Made by a program: the position numbers and the translations under genes. DNA of 9,167 bases, from NCBI GenBank assembly GCA_024276815.1, contig JAJRWM010000127.1:1-9167 (forward strand). The letters are read 5' to 3'. The notes below the pieces were generated by a model, which saw only the letters and a program-made list of their open reading frames with translations, was not told the DNA's origin and did not search any database. The stretch comes from a bacterium. Its GTDB lineage: Bacteria; JACRDZ01; JAJRWM01. This document shows, in pieces, positions 6,823 through 9,167 of the stretch. The stretch's first letter is position 1. Every line of letters starts with the position of its first letter.

Positions 6823-7896
6823 ATGGAAGAAAAAAAAGTAATTGATATCACCCCGCCCCAAATGCCGCAAATCCCTAAATGGGTTTCCGGTTGGCTGACC
6901 CCGGCAGTCTTTATCCTGTTTATCATCGGCTTCTTTTATACCCAGGCCATGGTCTATATCAGGCCTAATGAATGCGGCATCAAGCAGATAAATATTGGAA
7001 TTACCAAGGGTATCCAGAAAAAGATATACACCGCCGGCTACCATTTCGTTATCCCGTTTGGCTTTCAGAAAATTTACCGTTTTCCCCGCGATATGCAGGT
7101 AGTTTTTCTGACGGACAATGAAAGAAGTATGGGAAGGATTCCGGGGATCAGGGTTGAAAAAGCCGCGACTATCCAGACTTCCGACGGCTTCTTCGTCCTG
7201 GTGGACGTATCCATCCTCTACCGCATCATTGATCCCTACCTGGTCTTGACGACTGTGGGACCCGGCCGTCTATTCGAAGATAACGGAATAATCCCCAAAG
7301 CCGAGCCGGCCTTAAAGGAAACACTGGGCGAGTTGACTACGGAAGAATTTTACAACAGTCCCCTGAGATCTTCCAAGGCGATTAAAACCAAGGAGTTGCT
7401 GAATAAAGCCCTTCTGGACAAGGGGATCAAGGTAGAACAGGTTTTGGTGCGTTATTTTAAATACAGCGACGAAATCCAGAGAAACATTGAGGATAAAAAA
7501 TTAAAAGACCAACTGGTGTTCAAGAATATCGCGGAGGGAAAAGCCGCGCTTGAGGAAGCCAAGCTGAAAAAGACTATCCAGGAAGGCATCGCCACCGTTA
7601 ACATCAAGCTGGAGGAGGCGGAAGCTTACCGGGTCCGGAAGCAGGCGGAGATTGAACTGTATAAACGCCGGAAAAAGGCGGAAGCGGATTTGCTGGTGAA
7701 GCTGGCCGAAGCTGAAAGAACCGATTTGAAGAATTCAGCTCTCAGGGGCGCCGGTTCGGATGAAATGGTAGGGCTGAAAATGGCGGAAGTGCTGGAAGGG
7801 CTTGATACCATAATTCTTTCCAGTGGCGAAGGGGGACTTAATCCTCTGAACTTGAAAAAGATGTTGCGTCTTTTTGGCGTGAAGGGAGGCAAATAG
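6823..7896 (+). CDS. SPFH/Band 7 (prohibitin-like) membrane protein
   Basis: Membrane-anchored scaffold protein of the SPFH superfamily (stomatin, prohibitin, HflK/C). Such proteins form large rings or cages that organise membrane domains or control proteases. Seen: 357 residues, with a polar N terminus containing PPQMPQIPKW (11-20) and one membrane segment at about 25-46. An SPFH-like domain spans about 47-225, with AGYHFVIPFGFQKIYRFPRD at 71-90 and TIQTSDGFFVLVDVSILYRI at 116-135. A long charged coiled coil rich in Ala, Glu and Lys covers about 225-305. The tail, GSDEMVGLKMAEVLEGLDTI (311-330), ends near GGLNPLNLKK. It is paralogous to the next gene, one base away, so the two products probably assemble together, much as HflK pairs with HflC (inference). 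GGGAG precedes the ATG at suitable spacing. The specific subfamily and partner protease are not recognisable. Confidence 0.85.
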   Translation: MEEKKVIDITPPQMPQIPKWVSGWLTPAVFILFIIGFFYTQAMVYIRPNECGIKQINIGITKGIQKKIYTAGYHFVIPFGFQKIYRFPRDMQVVFLTDNERSMGRIPGIRVEKAATIQTSDGFFVLVDVSILYRIIDPYLVLTTVGPGRLFEDNGIIPKAEPALKETLGELTTEEFYNSPLRSSKAIKTKELLNKALLDKGIKVEQVLVRYFKYSDEIQRNIEDKKLKDQLVFKNIAEGKAALEEAKLKKTIQEGIATVNIKLEEAEAYRVRKQAEIELYKRRKKAEADLLVKLAEAERTDLKNSALRGAGSDEMVGLKMAEVLEGLDTIILSSGEGGLNPLNLKKMLRLFGVKGGK

Positions 7897-7897
7897 G

Positions 7898-8725
7898 ATG
7901 AAATTGACCAGACTTAAAAATAGTGCGTTTTTATTGCTCTCTCTTCTCTCCCTGATCTTCCTGATAAGCGGTTGCACGCCTCATTCCACAGGCTCGACCG
8001 AGGTGGGCGTCCGCACCATAAAATGGAGTTTTGGGGGTTTGCTGGGTAAAAAAGGCGTGGTGGATAAATACTACGCCCCCGGCTCGACTTTCTTCTTTCC
8101 ACCGCTCATCAATGACTGGCACACCTTTGATACCAAGCTCCAGAATATGGAAATGACCCTTTCCGCTTCCCGGGGTGACCGTAAAAAACGGGATGATTTA
8201 TTGTTCAAGACGATTGATGGCAACGATATCAGCCTGGATGTCATCGTTTCTTTCCGTGTCAAACCGGAAAACGCTCCGCAAATTTTACAAGAGGGCGCTA
8301 CTTCCAGCTATCTTTTAAAAGAAAAAATTGTTCGCCCCATAACCCGGGGAATTTTGCGAGACGTTTTCGGGGAACTGAAAACGGAAGAGTTTTATATTGC
8401 TGACAAACGTAGTGAAAAGGCTAAAAAAGCCGTAAAAATATCCAACCAGTTGTTAAACCCGCTTGGTATTATCGTGGAAAAAGTTTTAACCAAGGATTAT
8501 CGCTTTAATCCGGCTTACCAGAAAGCGATAGAGGATAAAAAAATCGCCGACCAGAGAGCGGAGCAGAACAAGTCAGCCGCTAAAGCCGCGCTTGAGGAAT
8601 ATCGCAAAAAGCTGGCGGAAGCCGGCGGGACCTACAACCAGATCGTGGCCAAGGTCGATGGCCAGTACCGACAGGCAGTTATTAAGGCGGACGCTTATTA
8701 TGAACAGCAGGGCAAGATCGCTTAA
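7898..8725 (+). CDS. SPFH/Band 7 lipoprotein, cut short by an in-frame TAA
   Basis: Second SPFH protein, visible here as 275 residues ending in a TAA at 8723-8725. Seen: a lipoprotein signal with a hydrophobic stretch at 11-23 and lipobox ISGC (23-26), so lipidation at C26 is predicted. An SPFH domain follows at about 35-215, containing YAPGSTFFFPPLINDW (59-74), DGNDISLDVIVSFRV (107-121) and ELKTEEFYIADKRSEKA (159-175). A charged Ala/Glu/Lys-rich helix runs from about 205 to the stop. The upstream paralogue has the same layout but continues for about 70 more residues, and the missing tail is encoded in the same frame just after the stop (8726-8950). The normal product was therefore probably about 350 residues. 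AGGGAGG (7883-7889) lies 8 bases before the ATG. The lipid anchor would place the SPFH domain outside the cytoplasm, as in HflK/HflC. The truncated form may still oligomerise. Confidence 0.82.
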   Translation: MKLTRLKNSAFLLLSLLSLIFLISGCTPHSTGSTEVGVRTIKWSFGGLLGKKGVVDKYYAPGSTFFFPPLINDWHTFDTKLQNMEMTLSASRGDRKKRDDLLFKTIDGNDISLDVIVSFRVKPENAPQILQEGATSSYLLKEKIVRPITRGILRDVFGELKTEEFYIADKRSEKAKKAVKISNQLLNPLGIIVEKVLTKDYRFNPAYQKAIEDKKIADQRAEQNKSAAKAALEEYRKKLAEAGGTYNQIVAKVDGQYRQAVIKADAYYEQQGKIA

Positions 8726-8731
8726 GCCATT

Positions 8732-8950
8732 ATGGCTGAAGGGAAGGCTTCCGCTGAGGGGATCGAGAAAATGAGGCAGGCTTTAACCGGTTCGGGCGGC
8801 GAAACCATGGTGCGCTTAAAGATCGCTGAATCTTTACAAGGCAAAAAAATCATTTTAATTCCTTTGGGTGGCGGCGGACTGGATCTGAAGACCCTGGACC
8901 TGAACCAGTTAATCAAGGTCAAAGGCTTACAGTCCCTCGATAAACAATAA
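8732..8950 (+). pseudogene. C-terminal remainder of the interrupted SPFH lipoprotein gene
   Basis: This 72-codon stretch from ATG 8732 is in the same reading frame as the preceding SPFH gene, separated only by TAA, GCC and ATT. Its residues MAEGKASAEGIEKM and GGETMVRLKIAESLQG match the tail of the upstream paralogue (GSDEMVGLKMAEVLEG). Both tails end in a Gly-rich turn followed by a Leu/Lys helix. No Shine-Dalgarno sequence precedes the ATG. The stretch is best read as the severed tail of one gene rather than an independent gene. Reinitiation six bases after the stop, or stop readthrough, could still produce it. Confidence 0.75.
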
Positions 8951-8989
8951 CCATAACAGACCGCTAGAGCAAAGTGCAATCGAGTGTAA

Positions 8990-9012
8990 AGTTCTCAGGG
9001 GGAACTCTTTTT
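8990..9012 (+). terminator. Weak intrinsic terminator after the SPFH genes
   Basis: AGTTCT (8990-8995) can pair with GGAACT (9001-9006), using one U-G wobble and a 5-base loop. A C and five T residues follow (9008-9012). The site is 40 bases beyond the last SPFH stop codon. The stem is only six pairs, so strength is uncertain. Confidence 0.45.
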
Positions 9013-9028
9013 GGGAAAAAAATGCTCC

Positions 9029-9167
9029 AAGGGGCGGGTTGAGCGGTTGTTCGGCACGTTTCAGGACCGGTTGGTCAAGGAGATGCGGCTTAAGGGGATA
9101 AAAACCAAGGAAGAGGCCAACCTGTTTCTGGAGGCATCTGCCTCGGTACAACGAGCGGTTCAGGGTC
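9029..9167 (+). pseudogene. Frameshifted fragment of an insertion-sequence transposase (integrase core, ISNCY/IS1202-like)
   Basis: Remnant of a DDE-type transposase that continues past the right edge. Seen: from 9029 the frame reads KGRVERLFGTFQDRLVKEMR, then LKGIKTKEEANLFLEA to about 9136. The KGRVER...LQDRLVKE-RL pattern belongs to the C-terminal part of integrase-core transposases of the ISNCY group, recalled as family knowledge. After 9137 the matching sequence continues in another frame as LPRYNERFRV (9138-9167). A two-base deletion or one-base insertion has therefore broken the frame near 9137. The frame is open back to 8990, but I see no start codon and no convincing homology upstream of about 9029, so the 5' part is missing. 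The fragment is non-functional and marks a past insertion near the SPFH genes. Confidence 0.75.

Overview
The window looks like a chromosomal segment of a Gram-negative bacterium of medium GC content, with an anaerobic or flexible respiratory lifestyle. The Gram-negative call rests on a lipoprotein signal (lipobox LISGC) and a membrane-anchored c-type multiheme cytochrome. The respiratory guess rests on the cytochrome and on general resemblance to genes of sulfate reducers and related deep lineages. No rRNA, tRNA or other lineage marker is present, so the phylum stays open.

Left part (1-2146, minus strand): a five-haem cytochrome c gene, followed downstream by a His/Met-rich copper-type P1B ATPase that runs off the left edge. 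The two genes share orientation and are 76 bases apart. The gap holds a perfect 9-bp AT-only inverted repeat directly upstream of the ATPase ribosome binding site.

Centre (2277-6571, plus strand): a compact trehalose operon behind a sigma70-like promoter. Its order is a DUF5752-type protein, a TreT-like trehalose glycosyltransferring synthase, trehalose-6-phosphate phosphatase (OtsB) and trehalose-6-phosphate synthase (OtsA). The first three genes are joined by two ATGA stop/start overlaps, and the otsB stop overlaps the otsA ribosome binding site. Two biochemically distinct trehalose routes therefore seem to be co-expressed: a one-step NDP-glucose plus glucose route, and the two-step OtsA/OtsB route. 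The DUF5752 protein is visibly an internal duplication of one module.

Right part (6713-8950, plus strand): two tandem, paralogous SPFH/Band 7 proteins behind their own candidate promoter. The first has an N-terminal membrane anchor and the second a lipoprotein signal. The second gene is interrupted by one in-frame TAA, after which the same frame continues for 75 codons with recognisable paralogous C-terminal sequence. A weak intrinsic terminator follows.

Right edge (9029-9167): a frameshifted fragment of an integrase-type insertion-sequence transposase.
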